Source of the DNA: Gemmobacter aquaticus
Lineage (GTDB): Bacteria; Pseudomonadota; Alphaproteobacteria; Rhodobacterales; Rhodobacteraceae
Assembly (NCBI RefSeq): GCF_007859075.1
Contig: NZ_VOAK01000011.1
Location: 1,426,001 to 1,490,000, forward strand
Direction of reading: 5' to 3'
DNA length: 64,000 nt
Shown here in pieces: positions 10,922 to 19,549 of the stretch. The translations under genes and the position numbers were made by a program. The notes beneath the pieces are model-generated. The model was not told the DNA's origin. It saw only the letters and a program-made list of their open reading frames with translations, and did no database searches. How positions within the stretch are numbered: the first letter of the stretch is position 1; the number at the start of each line of letters is the position of its first letter.

Positions 10922-11412
10922 GGCGGACCTCTTCCCCGGGAATCGGACGCACAATATTATTGCGCTGCAGCATCGCAAAACGAAATTGCGAAAATTTGCA
11001 AATTATTGGCAGAGGCAAAGCTGCAAATTGCAAATAAGGCGCGGGACGCCACCCCGGCGACCAAGGAACTCCAGCCACCACCCTGCGGGATTCGACCTCA
11101 TATGCCTTCAATTCATGAGCCTAACCGGCCCCAAGTCTCATTTCGATGACGAAATGTGCAAAGAGTCGTCTTTGAACACAATGCATCCCGACATCAGCAA
11201 TTCGGCGCGATCGGTCTGAACGGCGGCACGCCCAAGGTTATGCAGGGCCACCAGAATGCTGCGCCGTCCCGCGTGCAGCAGGGCCAGTTTCTGCGCAAGC
11301 GAACGTACAACAGCGCGCAGGGCGTACAATGCAGGACTTGTGCGCTCCCCTTGAAACCCGGCGCAGGATCGTGCCTTTGCACATCCACCCACATCCCAGA
11401 TCGAGGTGCCCC
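10922..11412. other. pccB upstream region / divergent gap
   Basis: 491-bp region between pccB (minus) and the small DMT gene (plus). The pccB-proximal 120 bp is AT-richer and holds the TTTGCAAA-type motifs. The remainder (about 11040-11400) contains no gene I can support; open frames on both strands there lack start signals and family features. Confidence 0.6.
10974..11035. promoter_or_regulatory. Putative PccR (ScfR) operator cluster upstream of pccB
   Basis: Contains the palindrome TTTGCAAA (10995-11002) and several degenerate repeats: CGCAAAA at 10974, ATTGCGAAAA near 10986, GGCAAAG at 11014-11020 and ATTGCAAAT at 11027-11035. ScfR-family regulators, including PccR of Rhodobacter sphaeroides, are known to bind TTTGCAAA-type motifs, as I recall in tandem. 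The cluster is 53-115 nt before the pccB start. A TTTGCAAA also precedes pccR. Confidence 0.7.
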
Positions 11413-11763
11413 GTGCCCGCCCTGCCCGTCCCCGTCATCACCATCGGCCTGCTGCTGGCCTCGAACATCTTCATGACCTTCGCCTGGTATGGCCACCTGC
11501 GCTTCAAGACGGCACCGCTTTTGGTGGTGATCTTCGTGTCCTGGGGCATCGCATTCTTCGAGTACCTCCTGATGGTGCCTGCGAACCGCTTTGGCCACGG
11601 CCATTTCTCGGCGGCCGAGTTGAAGACGATCCAGGAGGTCATCACCCTTGCGGTCTTCGGCGTCTTTTCGGTGTTCTTCCTGAAAGAGCCGCTGACCTGG
11701 AACCAAATCCTTGGCTTCAGTTTCATCGCACTGGGCGCGTTCTTCATTTTTCACAAGTGGTAG
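11413..11763 (+). CDS. DMT-type membrane protein, DUF486 family (116 aa)
   Basis: Small integral membrane protein with about four transmembrane helices (VITIGLLLASNIFMTFAW, APLLVVIFVSWGIAFFEYLL, TLAVFGVFSVFFL, ILGFSFIALGAFFIF). The GHLRFKTAPL and MVPANRFGHGHFSAAELKTIQEVITL segments match the DUF486 group of the drug/metabolite superfamily. The GTG at 11413 is chosen as start because GAGG lies 6 nt upstream and the translation VPALPVPVITIG leads straight into the first helix. The substrate is unknown. It is 47 nt upstream of the Bcr/CflA exporter on the same strand. Confidence 0.85.
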   Translation: MPALPVPVITIGLLLASNIFMTFAWYGHLRFKTAPLLVVIFVSWGIAFFEYLLMVPANRFGHGHFSAAELKTIQEVITLAVFGVFSVFFLKEPLTWNQILGFSFIALGAFFIFHKW

Positions 11764-11810
11764 TCGCAGACAGGACGGACAGCCCGCCCTCGCCCCCTTA
11801 GGGATGTGGG

Positions 11811-13031
11811 ATGCCCGATCATGCCCCATCCCGCTTCCTCGACCCGACGACACCGCCCAAGGTTTTGACGCTGACCCTGCTCGCCGGGATCTCGGCGCTG
11901 TCGATGAACATCTTCCTGCCCTCGCTTCCCTCGATGGCCGCTTGGTTCGACGCGCCTTATGCCTTCATGCAATTGTCGGTCGCGCTGTATCTGGCACTGT
12001 CTGCTGCGCTGCAGATCGTGATCGGGCCGATCTCCGACCGGTTCGGACGGCGCAAGGTGGTGCTTGGCGCACTGGTCCTGTTCCTGCTGGCAACAGTCGG
12101 CGTCTTGCTCGCCCCGACGGCAGAGGTGTTTATCGTCTTCCGCATGGCACAGGCGGTCATCGCGGCCGGGATGGTGCTGTCGCGCGCCATCGTGCGTGAC
12201 ATGGTCAGCGATGCCGAGGCCGCCTCGATGATCGGCTATGTCACGATGGGGATGAGCCTCGTGCCGATGATCGGCCCGGTGATCGGCGGCGTGCTCGATG
12301 AGATCTGGGGCTGGCAGGCGAGCTTTGCGTTTCTGCTGGTGTCTGGCGTTCTGGTGACAATCCTGTGCTGGCGCGATCTGGGAGAGACATCTACCCCGTC
12401 CGGCCTCGGCCTCGCGGCGCAGGTGGCACAATACCCTCGGCTGCTGGCCTCACAACGCTTCTGGGGCTACAGCCTGTCGGCGGCGCTGGCTTCGGGCTGC
12501 TTCTTTGCCTATCTGGGCGGCGCGCCCTTCGTGGGGACGCAGATCTTCGGTCTGACCTCCAGCCAGATCGGAGCACTGTTCGCCCTGACGGCCGTGGGTT
12601 ATGCGGTGGGCAACTTTCTTGCCGGGCGCTATTCCGTTCGCATGGGCATGAACCGCATGGTCCTGGTTGGCACCATGGTCACGACGCTCGCCTGCCTTTT
12701 GATTGTTCTGGTGTCGGTGTCAGGGCTGATGGGGCCGTTCTGGTTCTTTGGCCTGACGCTGTTCATGGGGCTTGGGAACGGCATCAGCCTGCCCAATTCC
12801 AACGCGGGCATCCTTTCGGTCAGACCAGAGCTTGCGGGCACGGCCTCGGGCCTCGGCGGGGCCATCGTCATTGGCGGCGGCGCGGCACTGGCGGCGTTGG
12901 CGGGCGCGATGCTGACACCGGGCGCTACCGAACTGCCGCTGGCGATCCTGATGCTTGTGACCTCGATCGGGTCGGTGATCGCGATCCTCTGGGTCATGCG
13001 CCGGGCACGACAGCTGGGTCTTGCGGGCTGA
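11811..13031 (+). CDS. Bcr/CflA-family multidrug efflux MFS transporter
   Basis: 12-helix major facilitator of 406 aa, the usual Bcr/CflA length, predicted to export small toxic compounds by proton antiport. Visible motifs: LLAGISALSMNIFLPSLPSMA in helix 1 and the MFS motif-A loop GPISDRFGRRKVVLGALVLF between helices 2 and 3, followed by AIVRDMVSDAEAASMIGYVTMGM, typical of drug:H+ antiporters of this branch. The last helices are Ala/Gly-rich. It follows the DMT gene by 47 nt and precedes pccR by 84 nt; nothing ties it to propionate metabolism, so the substrate is open. Confidence 0.92.
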   Translation: MPDHAPSRFLDPTTPPKVLTLTLLAGISALSMNIFLPSLPSMAAWFDAPYAFMQLSVALYLALSAALQIVIGPISDRFGRRKVVLGALVLFLLATVGVLLAPTAEVFIVFRMAQAVIAAGMVLSRAIVRDMVSDAEAASMIGYVTMGMSLVPMIGPVIGGVLDEIWGWQASFAFLLVSGVLVTILCWRDLGETSTPSGLGLAAQVAQYPRLLASQRFWGYSLSAALASGCFFAYLGGAPFVGTQIFGLTSSQIGALFALTAVGYAVGNFLAGRYSVRMGMNRMVLVGTMVTTLACLLIVLVSVSGLMGPFWFFGLTLFMGLGNGISLPNSNAGILSVRPELAGTASGLGGAIVIGGGAALAALAGAMLTPGATELPLAILMLVTSIGSVIAILWVMRRARQLGLAG

Positions 13032-13034
13032 CGC

Positions 13035-13077
13035 TTGACAGAACAGCTTTGCAAACGGCAGATACGCCATTAGCAAA
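13035..13077 (+). promoter_or_regulatory. Putative pccR promoter with PccR operator half-sites
   Basis: TTGACA at 13035-13040 is a good -35 element; the -10 (near 13058-13064) is weak. A perfect TTTGCAAA palindrome at 13048-13055 lies inside the spacer and a degenerate TTAGCAAA at 13070-13077 lies two helical turns away. This suggests PccR regulates its own gene. Confidence 0.6.
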
Positions 13078-13115
13078 CCTGCCAGCCGCACGTCTGCCAT
13101 TTCATGGGGGCCAGC

Positions 13116-14513
13116 ATGTCAACGCAAAAGCTCTATGCCGGGGTCAAGCTGCGCGAGCTGCGCGGACGGCTGGGCGTCACGCAAAAGGCCTTTGCCGACA
13201 AGCTGGGCGTATCGCTGCCCTATCTGAACCAGATGGAGAACAACCACCGCCCGGTTTCTGCCGGGGTCGTGCTCTCGCTGGTGCAGGAGTTCGGCTTTGA
13301 CGTGACCGAACTGACCACCGGCGATTCCGAGCGGATTGTGTCGGACATGCGCGAGGCCCTGGCCGACCCGGTGTTTCAGGGCGGAACGCCGCCGCTCGCC
13401 GATCTGCGACTGGCAGCGTCCAACGCCCCTGCACTGGCGCGGGCTTTCCTCGATCTGCACCGCGCCTATCGGCAGACGCATGAGCGCCTCGCCTCGCTGG
13501 ACGAGGCACTTGGGCGCGAGGATGCAGCACTGAAGCCATCACCCTGGGAAGAGGTGCGCGACTTCTTCCACTATTGCGACAACTACATCGATGCGATTGA
13601 TCGGGCGGCCGAGCATTTCGCCATGCCCGGCGGCCAGCGCAAGGACCCGGTCGTGACCGCGACCGAGGCCCTGACCCGCGCGGGCGTCGATATCAGCTTT
13701 GCCGACAGCCCGCTGTTGCGCAGCTATCAGGCCGAGGGGCGCAAACTGGCGATCTCGGCCCGCGCGGCGGGGCCCACACAGCGGTTCCAGCTGCTCTATC
13801 AGGTGGCGCTGACCACGCAGAACGATCTGCTGGATGCGACGCTGGATCTTGCCCGCTTTGCGACGCCCGAGGCCCGCGACATCGCCAAGATCGGCCTGGC
13901 CAACTATTTCGCCGGCGCCGCCCTGTTGCCCTATCGCGCCTTTCAGCAGGCTGCGCTGGACGAGCGGCACGATCTGGAGCGGCTGGCCGATATCTTTGGC
14001 GCCAGCATCGAGCAGGTCGCGCACAGGCTGTCGACCCTCCAGCGCCCCGGTGCAAAGGGGATTCCCTTCTTCTTTGTGCGCGTCGATCAGGCCGGCACCA
14101 TCACCAAGCGCCACTCGGCCACGCGGTTGCAGTTCGCCCGATTTGGCGGCGCCTGCCCGCTGTGGAACGTGCACCGCGCCTTTGAAACGCCGGGCCAGTT
14201 CCTGCGGCAACTCGCTGAAACCCCGGACGGCGTGCGCTACCTGTGCCTCGCCCGCGATGTCAGCAAATCAGGCGGCAGCTTCAACGCACCCGTCCGCCGC
14301 TATGCGATCTGCATCGGCTGCGAGGTCCAGCACGCCGACGCATTGGTCTATGCCGATGGCCTTGACCTGCGCGGCAAGTTTGAACCCATCGGCATCTCGT
14401 GCCGCATCTGCGACCGCCGCGACTGCCACCAACGCTCTGTCCCGCCGCTTGAACGCCGGCTGAGGGTCGACCCCGACCGGCGGGGGATCCTGCCCTATCA
14501 GATTGCGGAGTGA
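13116..14513 (+). CDS. pccR: ScfR-family transcriptional regulator of propionyl-CoA assimilation
   Basis: XRE-type regulator of the short-chain fatty acyl-CoA regulator (ScfR) family. The N-terminus is a helix-turn-helix (KLRELRGRLGVTQKAFADKLGVS, then LNQMENNHRPVS, about residues 9-45). The long middle region corresponds to the IrrE-like/acyl-CoA-sensing part. The C-terminus is DUF2083-like, with FEPIGISCRICDRRDCHQRSVPP and further Cys in AICIGCEVQHADA. PccR activates or represses pccB-pccA-mcmA in Rhodobacter according to propionyl-CoA; finding it 2.2 kb from pccB with TTTGCAAA motifs at both genes supports orthology. A start at 13104 is possible, but GGGGG 5 nt before 13116 favours MSTQKLYAGVKL. 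Confidence 0.85.
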   Translation: MSTQKLYAGVKLRELRGRLGVTQKAFADKLGVSLPYLNQMENNHRPVSAGVVLSLVQEFGFDVTELTTGDSERIVSDMREALADPVFQGGTPPLADLRLAASNAPALARAFLDLHRAYRQTHERLASLDEALGREDAALKPSPWEEVRDFFHYCDNYIDAIDRAAEHFAMPGGQRKDPVVTATEALTRAGVDISFADSPLLRSYQAEGRKLAISARAAGPTQRFQLLYQVALTTQNDLLDATLDLARFATPEARDIAKIGLANYFAGAALLPYRAFQQAALDERHDLERLADIFGASIEQVAHRLSTLQRPGAKGIPFFFVRVDQAGTITKRHSATRLQFARFGGACPLWNVHRAFETPGQFLRQLAETPDGVRYLCLARDVSKSGGSFNAPVRRYAICIGCEVQHADALVYADGLDLRGKFEPIGISCRICDRRDCHQRSVPPLERRLRVDPDRRGILPYQIAE

Positions 14514-14557
14514 GGGGGAGTGCCCCTTAATTTGCCAAGGCTCGTTGAGGAGTTACT

Positions 14558-15280
14558 GTGGAAAAGTATTCGATTCGGCATGATAAAATCGCCACTAGGT
14601 CTTCATACCTAAGAGATGGGAAGTTTGCTTTTGGAATTATAGTTGGGCTGCTAACCCCAATATTAATCTTCATAGCCAACGAGTTTTTCAGAGGCGCCGA
14701 GGACAGCTCACAATACTTAATCATATCACCGATCATCATTTCGCTTCTTGTTGCGATGGCCTCAACCTACTTCTCCGCCAATGCACTCCTTGAACAACGC
14801 AGGACGCGTGAGGCCAGTACTGACCCCGTGCTTGTTGTGCATCTCGGACAAAGAGAAGATGCTCGCGAACTAGTTACGTTTAACATATCGAATGTTGGAG
14901 CCGGGGCAGCACTTAAGGTGCAACTCAATGTGGACAAACCACACGATGAGGCGGACGAGGATCTCAAAAGGAACTACTTGCACAACATCTTTGCGCCCCG
15001 GGAGCCTTTCGCGGTTTTGCTTCAAGGACAGTCAATAGAATTCAATTTTGCTCTCGGCTGGCACTTGTTAGGGCAGGACACCTCGGGGACTGTCGATCCG
15101 AACCGTCCGTTGAAACCGTTGTCGCCATTTTTAGCAAGGATATCCTATGAGGACTTGACTGGTGCAGAATACAATGGGGAATTCGTTATTGATGTTCGCG
15201 CAATGCGAGGTCTAGGATCACATAAATCACCGCAAATGAGAATTGCGTCTGCGCTGGAAACTATCGCGAAGCGCAAATAG
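14558..15280 (+). CDS. Orphan two-helix membrane protein in an AT-richer island (240 aa)
   Basis: No family recognised. Residues 24-42 and 53-75 are hydrophobic helices (FAFGIIVGLLTPILIFIA and LIISPIIISLLVAMASTYFSA), followed by a soluble, probably beta-rich domain of about 160 residues (DPVLVVHLGQREDARELVTF, NISNVGAGAALKVQLNV, FAVLLQGQSIEFNFALG). The NVGAGAA pattern resembles domains in small anchored proteins that read as Ig-like/beta-sandwich. The start is GTG with an excellent GAGGAG 5 nt upstream. Base use differs sharply from neighbours: G+C in the 40s %, with TTA, ATA and AGA codons. Both ends abut normal host genes and no integrase or tRNA is nearby, so it looks like a single-gene acquisition. 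Confidence 0.75.
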   Translation: MEKYSIRHDKIATRSSYLRDGKFAFGIIVGLLTPILIFIANEFFRGAEDSSQYLIISPIIISLLVAMASTYFSANALLEQRRTREASTDPVLVVHLGQREDARELVTFNISNVGAGAALKVQLNVDKPHDEADEDLKRNYLHNIFAPREPFAVLLQGQSIEFNFALGWHLLGQDTSGTVDPNRPLKPLSPFLARISYEDLTGAEYNGEFVIDVRAMRGLGSHKSPQMRIASALETIAKRK

Positions 15281-15320
15281 CTCCCCACTTGGTGTCACGA
15301 ATCAACGGCCCCAAAACCCA

Positions 15321-15345
15321 AAAGGCCCGGCAGTGCCGGGCCTTT
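15321..15345. terminator. Bidirectional terminator between orphan gene and YdcH-like gene
   Basis: Perfect stem AAAGGCCCGGC (15321-15331) / GCCGGGCCTTT (15335-15345) with a 3-nt loop. A-run on the left and T-run on the right fit termination from both convergent genes. Confidence 0.8.
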
Positions 15346-15364
15346 CGTTCATCTTGCTCGCCGT

Positions 15365-15601
15365 TCAGCCGTTCACGCGCTTCCAGATCTGGTCCTTCAG
15401 CGCGGCGCGTTTCTTGCGCAGCTCTGTCTCGTGCTCGTCCGACATCGGCTGGACGCGGGTTTCGGCGCGGTGCACGGCGCGGTTGACCTCGTGGTATTCC
15501 TCCACCAGCCGGGCGAAATGCGCATCCGTCTCTTTCAGTGCCGAAATGCGGGTGGCCTCGGCCGGGAATTCTTCCAGCAGGTCGTGGGGTGTATTGGACA
15601 T
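15365..15601 (-). CDS. YdcH / DUF465 family protein (78 aa)
   Basis: Short, highly charged, coiled-coil-like protein: MSNTPHDLLEEFPAEATRIS, ALKETDAHFARLVEEYHEVNRA, then SDEHETELRKKRAALKDQIWK. The HDLLEEFP and HFARLVEEYHEVN signatures are those of DUF465 (YdcH). The function is unknown; the family consists of small helical hairpins found across Proteobacteria. An ATG two codons earlier (15607) exists, but AAGGAG is better spaced (8 nt) for the ATG at 15601. It stands alone between two terminators. Confidence 0.88.
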   Translation of the reverse strand: MSNTPHDLLEEFPAEATRISALKETDAHFARLVEEYHEVNRAVHRAETRVQPMSDEHETELRKKRAALKDQIWKRVNG

Positions 15602-15697
15602 GCGCATGTCTCCTTCCGTGTCATTGCGCAGTCACACTAGCCGCCCGGAACGCCCCCGCCTTTGACCCGGATCAAATGGCGCATGGAAGATGCACGA

Positions 15698-15722
15698 AAA
15701 AGGCCCCTTTCCGGGGCCTTTT
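15698..15722 (-). terminator. Terminator of the bet operon
   Basis: AAAAGGCCCC (15698-15707) / GGGGCCTTTT (15713-15722), 5-nt loop, with a T-run on the minus strand, 4 nt downstream of the betA stop. Confidence 0.8.
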
Positions 15723-15725
15723 CCA

Positions 15726-17384
15726 TCAGCGCTGTGCGGTGCGCCAGTTCGGGTTGATCCACGGCTCCAGATTCGCGGCCGCAAGCGGCGTCCTGCCAAG
15801 GATATGGTCAGCCGCCTTTTCGCCCGTCATGATCGAAGGTGCGTTCAGGTTGCCGTTCGTCACCCGCGGGAAGACTGAACTGTCGGCAAGGCGCAGCCCT
15901 TCAACACCGATCACGCGGGCCTCGGGGTCGACCACCGCCATGGGGTCGTCAGCCGCGCCCATGCGGCAGGTGCCGCAGGGGTGATAGGCGCTTTCGACAT
16001 GCTCCATGATGAACGCGTTCAGCTCGTCATCCGACTGCACGTTCACGCCCGGCTGGATCTCGGACTTGAGGAAGGGCTTGAAGGCATCCTGCCCGATGAT
16101 CTCGCGCGTCAGGCGGATGCAGCGGCGGAAGTCGTCCCAGTCGGACGGGTCGCTCATGTAGTTGAAGAGGATCTTCGGCGACACGCGCGGATCGCCCGAG
16201 CGCAAGCTGACGCTGCCGCGCGAGACAGAGCGCATCGGTCCGACATGGGTCTGGAAGCCATGCCCCTCGGCTGCGGCCTTGCCGTCGTAGCGCACCGCGA
16301 TCGGCAGGAAATGGTACTGGATGTCGGGGTAGTCGACGCCGGGCTTGGAGCGGATGAAGGCGCAGCTTTCGAACTGGTTCGAGGTGCCGATCCCCCGCCG
16401 CGCAAACAGCCATTGCGCGCCGACCAGCGCCTTGCCCCAGAGGTTCCAGTATTTGTACAGCGTGACCGGCTGGCTGGCCGCGAATTGCAGGTAAAGCTCC
16501 AGATGGTCTTGCAGATTCTGGCCCACGCCGGGACGGTCGGCCACAACGGGAATACCATGCTCACGCAGATGCGCCGCCGGGCCGATGCCCGAAAGAAGCA
16601 GCAGCTTGGGCGAGTTGATCGACGAGGCAGCGATGATCACCTCACGGTTGACCGGGATGGTGACGATGCGGCCCTTCTGCTCGATCTCGACACCCGTGGC
16701 GCGTCCGTTCTCGATCACGATGCGGCGGGCGAAGCCCTTTTCCACCTTCACCCGGCCAGTCTTGATCGCGGGCTTCAGATAGGCATTTGCGGCCGACCAG
16801 CGCCGGCCCTGCCAGATCGTCGCCTCCATGGCGCCGAAGCCCTCTTGCTGGCGACCGTTGTAGTCAGGCGTCACCGGGTAGCCCGCCTGCTTGCCCGCCT
16901 CGATGAAGGCGTTGAACAGCGGATTGTCCCGCGGGCCTCGCGTCACATGCAGCGGGCCATTGGCTCCACGATAGTCGTGATCGCCGTTCCCCTCGTCGCC
17001 GTGCCAGCTTTCCATCCGGCGGAAATAGGGCAGCACATCGGCGTAGGACCAGCCCGCCGCGCCCTGTTCGGCCCAATGGTCAAAGTCGCGGGCATGGCCA
17101 CGCACATAGACCATGCCGTTGATCGAGGACGACCCGCCGATCACCTTGCCCCGCGGGGTGGCAAGGACGCGCCCGCCCAGATGCGGCTCAGGCTCGGTCT
17201 GAAAGCCCCAGTCGTAGATGCCCATGTTCATGGGATAGCTCAGCGCGCCCGGCATCTGGATGAAGGGCCCCGCATCGGTGCCGCCAAACTCGATGACGGT
17301 CACGCTGCGCCCGGCTTCGGCCAGACGATAGGCTATGGCGCAGCCAGCCGATCCCGCGCCGACGATGACGTAATCGGGTGCCAT
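15726..17384 (-). CDS. betA: Choline dehydrogenase (GMC oxidoreductase)
   Basis: FAD-dependent, membrane-associated oxidation of choline to betaine aldehyde. The 552-aa length and sequence fit BetA: dinucleotide-binding motif [18 protein letters not shown] near the N-terminus, GMC signature 1 around [20 protein letters not shown], signature 2 ([18 protein letters not shown]) and the C-terminal [12 protein letters not shown] with the catalytic His region. Its ATG shares bases with the betB stop (TGATG), so it is translationally coupled in a betI-betB-betA operon. No choline sulfatase (betC) is present in this operon. Confidence 0.95.
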   Translation of the reverse strand: MAPDYVIVGAGSAGCAIAYRLAEAGRSVTVIEFGGTDAGPFIQMPGALSYPMNMGIYDWGFQTEPEPHLGGRVLATPRGKVIGGSSSINGMVYVRGHARDFDHWAEQGAAGWSYADVLPYFRRMESWHGDEGNGDHDYRGANGPLHVTRGPRDNPLFNAFIEAGKQAGYPVTPDYNGRQQEGFGAMEATIWQGRRWSAANAYLKPAIKTGRVKVEKGFARRIVIENGRATGVEIEQKGRIVTIPVNREVIIAASSINSPKLLLLSGIGPAAHLREHGIPVVADRPGVGQNLQDHLELYLQFAASQPVTLYKYWNLWGKALVGAQWLFARRGIGTSNQFESCAFIRSKPGVDYPDIQYHFLPIAVRYDGKAAAEGHGFQTHVGPMRSVSRGSVSLRSGDPRVSPKILFNYMSDPSDWDDFRRCIRLTREIIGQDAFKPFLKSEIQPGVNVQSDDELNAFIMEHVESAYHPCGTCRMGAADDPMAVVDPEARVIGVEGLRLADSSVFPRVTNGNLNAPSIMTGEKAADHILGRTPLAAANLEPWINPNWRTAQR

Positions 17385-18838
17385 CAGTAGGGTGCCTCCA
17401 CCGGGCCCATGCCCACGTAGACCGATTTGACCTGTGTGTAATGCTCGACCGCGGCCTTGCTGTTTTCGCGCCCGACGCCCGAGGATTTGACACCGCCGAA
17501 CGGCCCTTCGACCGGGGTCAGGTTGTAGGCGTTGATCCAGCAGGTGCCGGCCTGCAATTGCGCAACGACGCGGTGACCACGCGAAAGATCAGCGGTAAAG
17601 ACACCGGCTGCGAGACCGAATTCCGTTGCATTGGCGCGGGTTACGACCTCTTCTTCAGTGTCGAAATCAAGGACGGCCATGACCGGGCCGAACACCTCTT
17701 CGCAGGCCAGCGTCATGTCATCGGTGATATCGGCAAAGACGGTCGGCTGCACATAGAAGCCGGAGTTCAGATCGGCGCGCCCGCCGCCTGCAACCAGACG
17801 ACCGCCTTCGGCACGGGCCTTCTCAATATAGGCCAGCACCTTTTCAAGCTGCACGGCACTGACCAGCGGCCCAAGCTGGGTGTCGGGGTCCAGCGGGTCG
17901 CCAAGGCGGATCGCGGCGGTGCGTTCGGCAAGACGCGACAAAAAGCGTTCCTTGATGCCCTTCTGGACAAAGACGCGCGTGCCGTTCGAGCAGATCTGGC
18001 CGGTCGAATAGAAGTTGCCCAGCATCGCCGCGCCGATTGCGCTTTCAATATCGGCATCCTCGAACACGATCAGCGGCGACTTGCCGCCCAGTTCCATCGT
18101 GACATGGCGAATGCCCTCGGCCGCGGCAGCATAGACCTTGCGACCCGTGGGAACAGAGCCCGTCAGCGAGACCTTGGCCACACGCGGATCGGTGACCAGC
18201 GCACCGCCAACGGCTCCCCGGCCCTGCACGACGTTGAACAGACCCGCCGGAAGCCCGGCCTCGATCAGGATTTCGGCCAGCTTCAGCGCGCCAAGCGGCG
18301 TCACCTCAGATGGTTTGAAGATCATCGCATTCCCGAGGCTTAGCGCGGGCGCGGCCTTCCAGCAGGCGATCTGGCTGGGATAGTTCCAGGCGCCGATGCC
18401 GACGCAGACCCCCAGGGGCTCACGAATCGTGTAGACGAAATCGCCCCCCAGAGGCACCGTCTCGCCGGTCACCGTCGGGGCGAGGCCCGCGAAGTATTCC
18501 AGCGCGTCGGCACCCGAAGGCCAGTCCGCCACGGTGGTTTCCTGAATGGGCTTGCCGGTATCCAGCGTCTCAAGCTCTGACAGCTCGGCATTGCGCTCGC
18601 GGATCAGATCCACCGCCCGGCGCAGGATGCGCGCGCGCTCGACCGGCCGGGTCTTGCCCCAAGCCTTTTGCGCGGCCGTGGCCCCTGCCAGAGCGGCCTC
18701 GATCACGGCCGGCGTTGCCTCATGCAGCCGCGCGATCACCTCGCCCGTGGCGGGATAGACCACATCAATTACCGCCCCTGCCGTATCCTCGACATAGGCA
18801 CCATTTACGAAATGACTGGCCTTGGGTTGAGCCCGCAT
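17384..18838 (-). CDS. betB: Betaine aldehyde dehydrogenase
   Basis: NAD(P)-dependent oxidation of betaine aldehyde to glycine betaine. It has 484 aa with the aldehyde dehydrogenase catalytic pair: Glu249 in [10 protein letters not shown] and nucleophile Cys283 in [14 protein letters not shown]. The coenzyme loop [11 protein letters not shown] and the tail [20 protein letters not shown] are typical of BetB. It lies 12 nt downstream of betI and overlaps the betA start. Together with choXWV it gives uptake of choline and conversion to the osmoprotectant glycine betaine. Confidence 0.96.
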   Translation of the reverse strand: MRAQPKASHFVNGAYVEDTAGAVIDVVYPATGEVIARLHEATPAVIEAALAGATAAQKAWGKTRPVERARILRRAVDLIRERNAELSELETLDTGKPIQETTVADWPSGADALEYFAGLAPTVTGETVPLGGDFVYTIREPLGVCVGIGAWNYPSQIACWKAAPALSLGNAMIFKPSEVTPLGALKLAEILIEAGLPAGLFNVVQGRGAVGGALVTDPRVAKVSLTGSVPTGRKVYAAAAEGIRHVTMELGGKSPLIVFEDADIESAIGAAMLGNFYSTGQICSNGTRVFVQKGIKERFLSRLAERTAAIRLGDPLDPDTQLGPLVSAVQLEKVLAYIEKARAEGGRLVAGGGRADLNSGFYVQPTVFADITDDMTLACEEVFGPVMAVLDFDTEEEVVTRANATEFGLAAGVFTADLSRGHRVVAQLQAGTCWINAYNLTPVEGPFGGVKSSGVGRENSKAAVEHYTQVKSVYVGMGPVEAPY

Positions 18839-18850
18839 CTGTGCCCCCTT

Positions 18851-19435
18851 TCAGTTCCGTTTTCCAGTTTCTGACGCCACGAATTCCATCACCGTGGCCA
18901 CTGCCGAGGCCGAATCAGGCGGCCCCTCCTTCAGCGCCTCGCGCAGGTAAACCCCGTCGATCAGCGCCCCGAGGCCCGCCGCAACCGCATCGGCCCGCGT
19001 GCCGACCAGCGGACGCAGGCAGGCCAGAAGGTTCGACCGCAGCCTGCGCTGATAGACCGACAGCAGCCGCCGCGCCTCTGGCACGGTCTGGGCCAGCACA
19101 TAGAAGTTGAGCCAGGCCCCGATCGCCTCGCGCCGAAAGTTGCCCGGCGTAAAGCTTGCCCGCACGATCGCCTGAAGCCGCGCCTCAGGATTGCAGGCGC
19201 TGGCAGCCAGCGCACCCCGCACTTCAGCGCCATAAAGCGACAGAATATGGCGCATTGCGGCAAGGAAAATGTCTTCCTTGGACCCGAAGTAGTGATGCGC
19301 CAGCGCCGATGACATCCCTGCGCGCTTGGCAATCTGGCTCACCGTGACGTCCAGCGAACCGGCACGGCCGATCTCCACGATGGTCGCTTTGACCAACGCG
19401 GCCTTTCGGATAGGCTCCATCCCGAGCTTGGGCAT
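18851..19435 (-). CDS. betI: TetR-family repressor of the bet genes
   Basis: TetR-type repressor relieved by choline in characterised species. The 194 aa comprise an N-terminal HTH (VTVSQIAKRAGMSSALAHHYFGSKEDIF, about residues 30-57) and a C-terminal ligand domain with FNFRREAIGAWLNFY-like sequence (here GNFRREAIGAWLNFYVLAQ), a hallmark of BetI. It is the first gene of betI-betB-betA and is divergent from choX; the 114-bp gap carries a dyad that could be its operator. Confidence 0.94.
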   Translation of the reverse strand: MPKLGMEPIRKAALVKATIVEIGRAGSLDVTVSQIAKRAGMSSALAHHYFGSKEDIFLAAMRHILSLYGAEVRGALAASACNPEARLQAIVRASFTPGNFRREAIGAWLNFYVLAQTVPEARRLLSVYQRRLRSNLLACLRPLVGTRADAVAAGLGALIDGVYLREALKEGPPDSASAVATVMEFVASETGKRN

Positions 19436-19486
19436 CTGGCGGCACCTCGCAGAAAATGCTTGCCAAACCGAGCTAGCGTGTTTTTT

Positions 19487-19503
19487 ATTGATCCGTCAAT
19501 CAA
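19487..19503. promoter_or_regulatory. Putative BetI operator in the betI-choX divergent region
   Basis: ATTGATCCGTCAATCAA: TTGAT (19488-19492) and ATCAA (19499-19503) arms around a 6-nt centre, preceded by a run of six T. It lies 47 nt before choX and 52 nt before betI, so a bound repressor could control both operons. It resembles my recollection of the E. coli bet operator. Confidence 0.65.
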
Positions 19504-19549
19504 CAAAAAGCGCGCAGACGCTTCTGGCCAACGACCACAGGGAGTCGAC

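Noticed and set aside
11194-11853. 219-codon open frame on minus strand
   Set aside because: Antisense to the DUF486 membrane protein; charged, no start signal.
12365-13300. 311-codon plus-strand frame overlapping the MFS and pccR genes
   Set aside because: Out-of-phase with two well-supported genes; no domain similarity.
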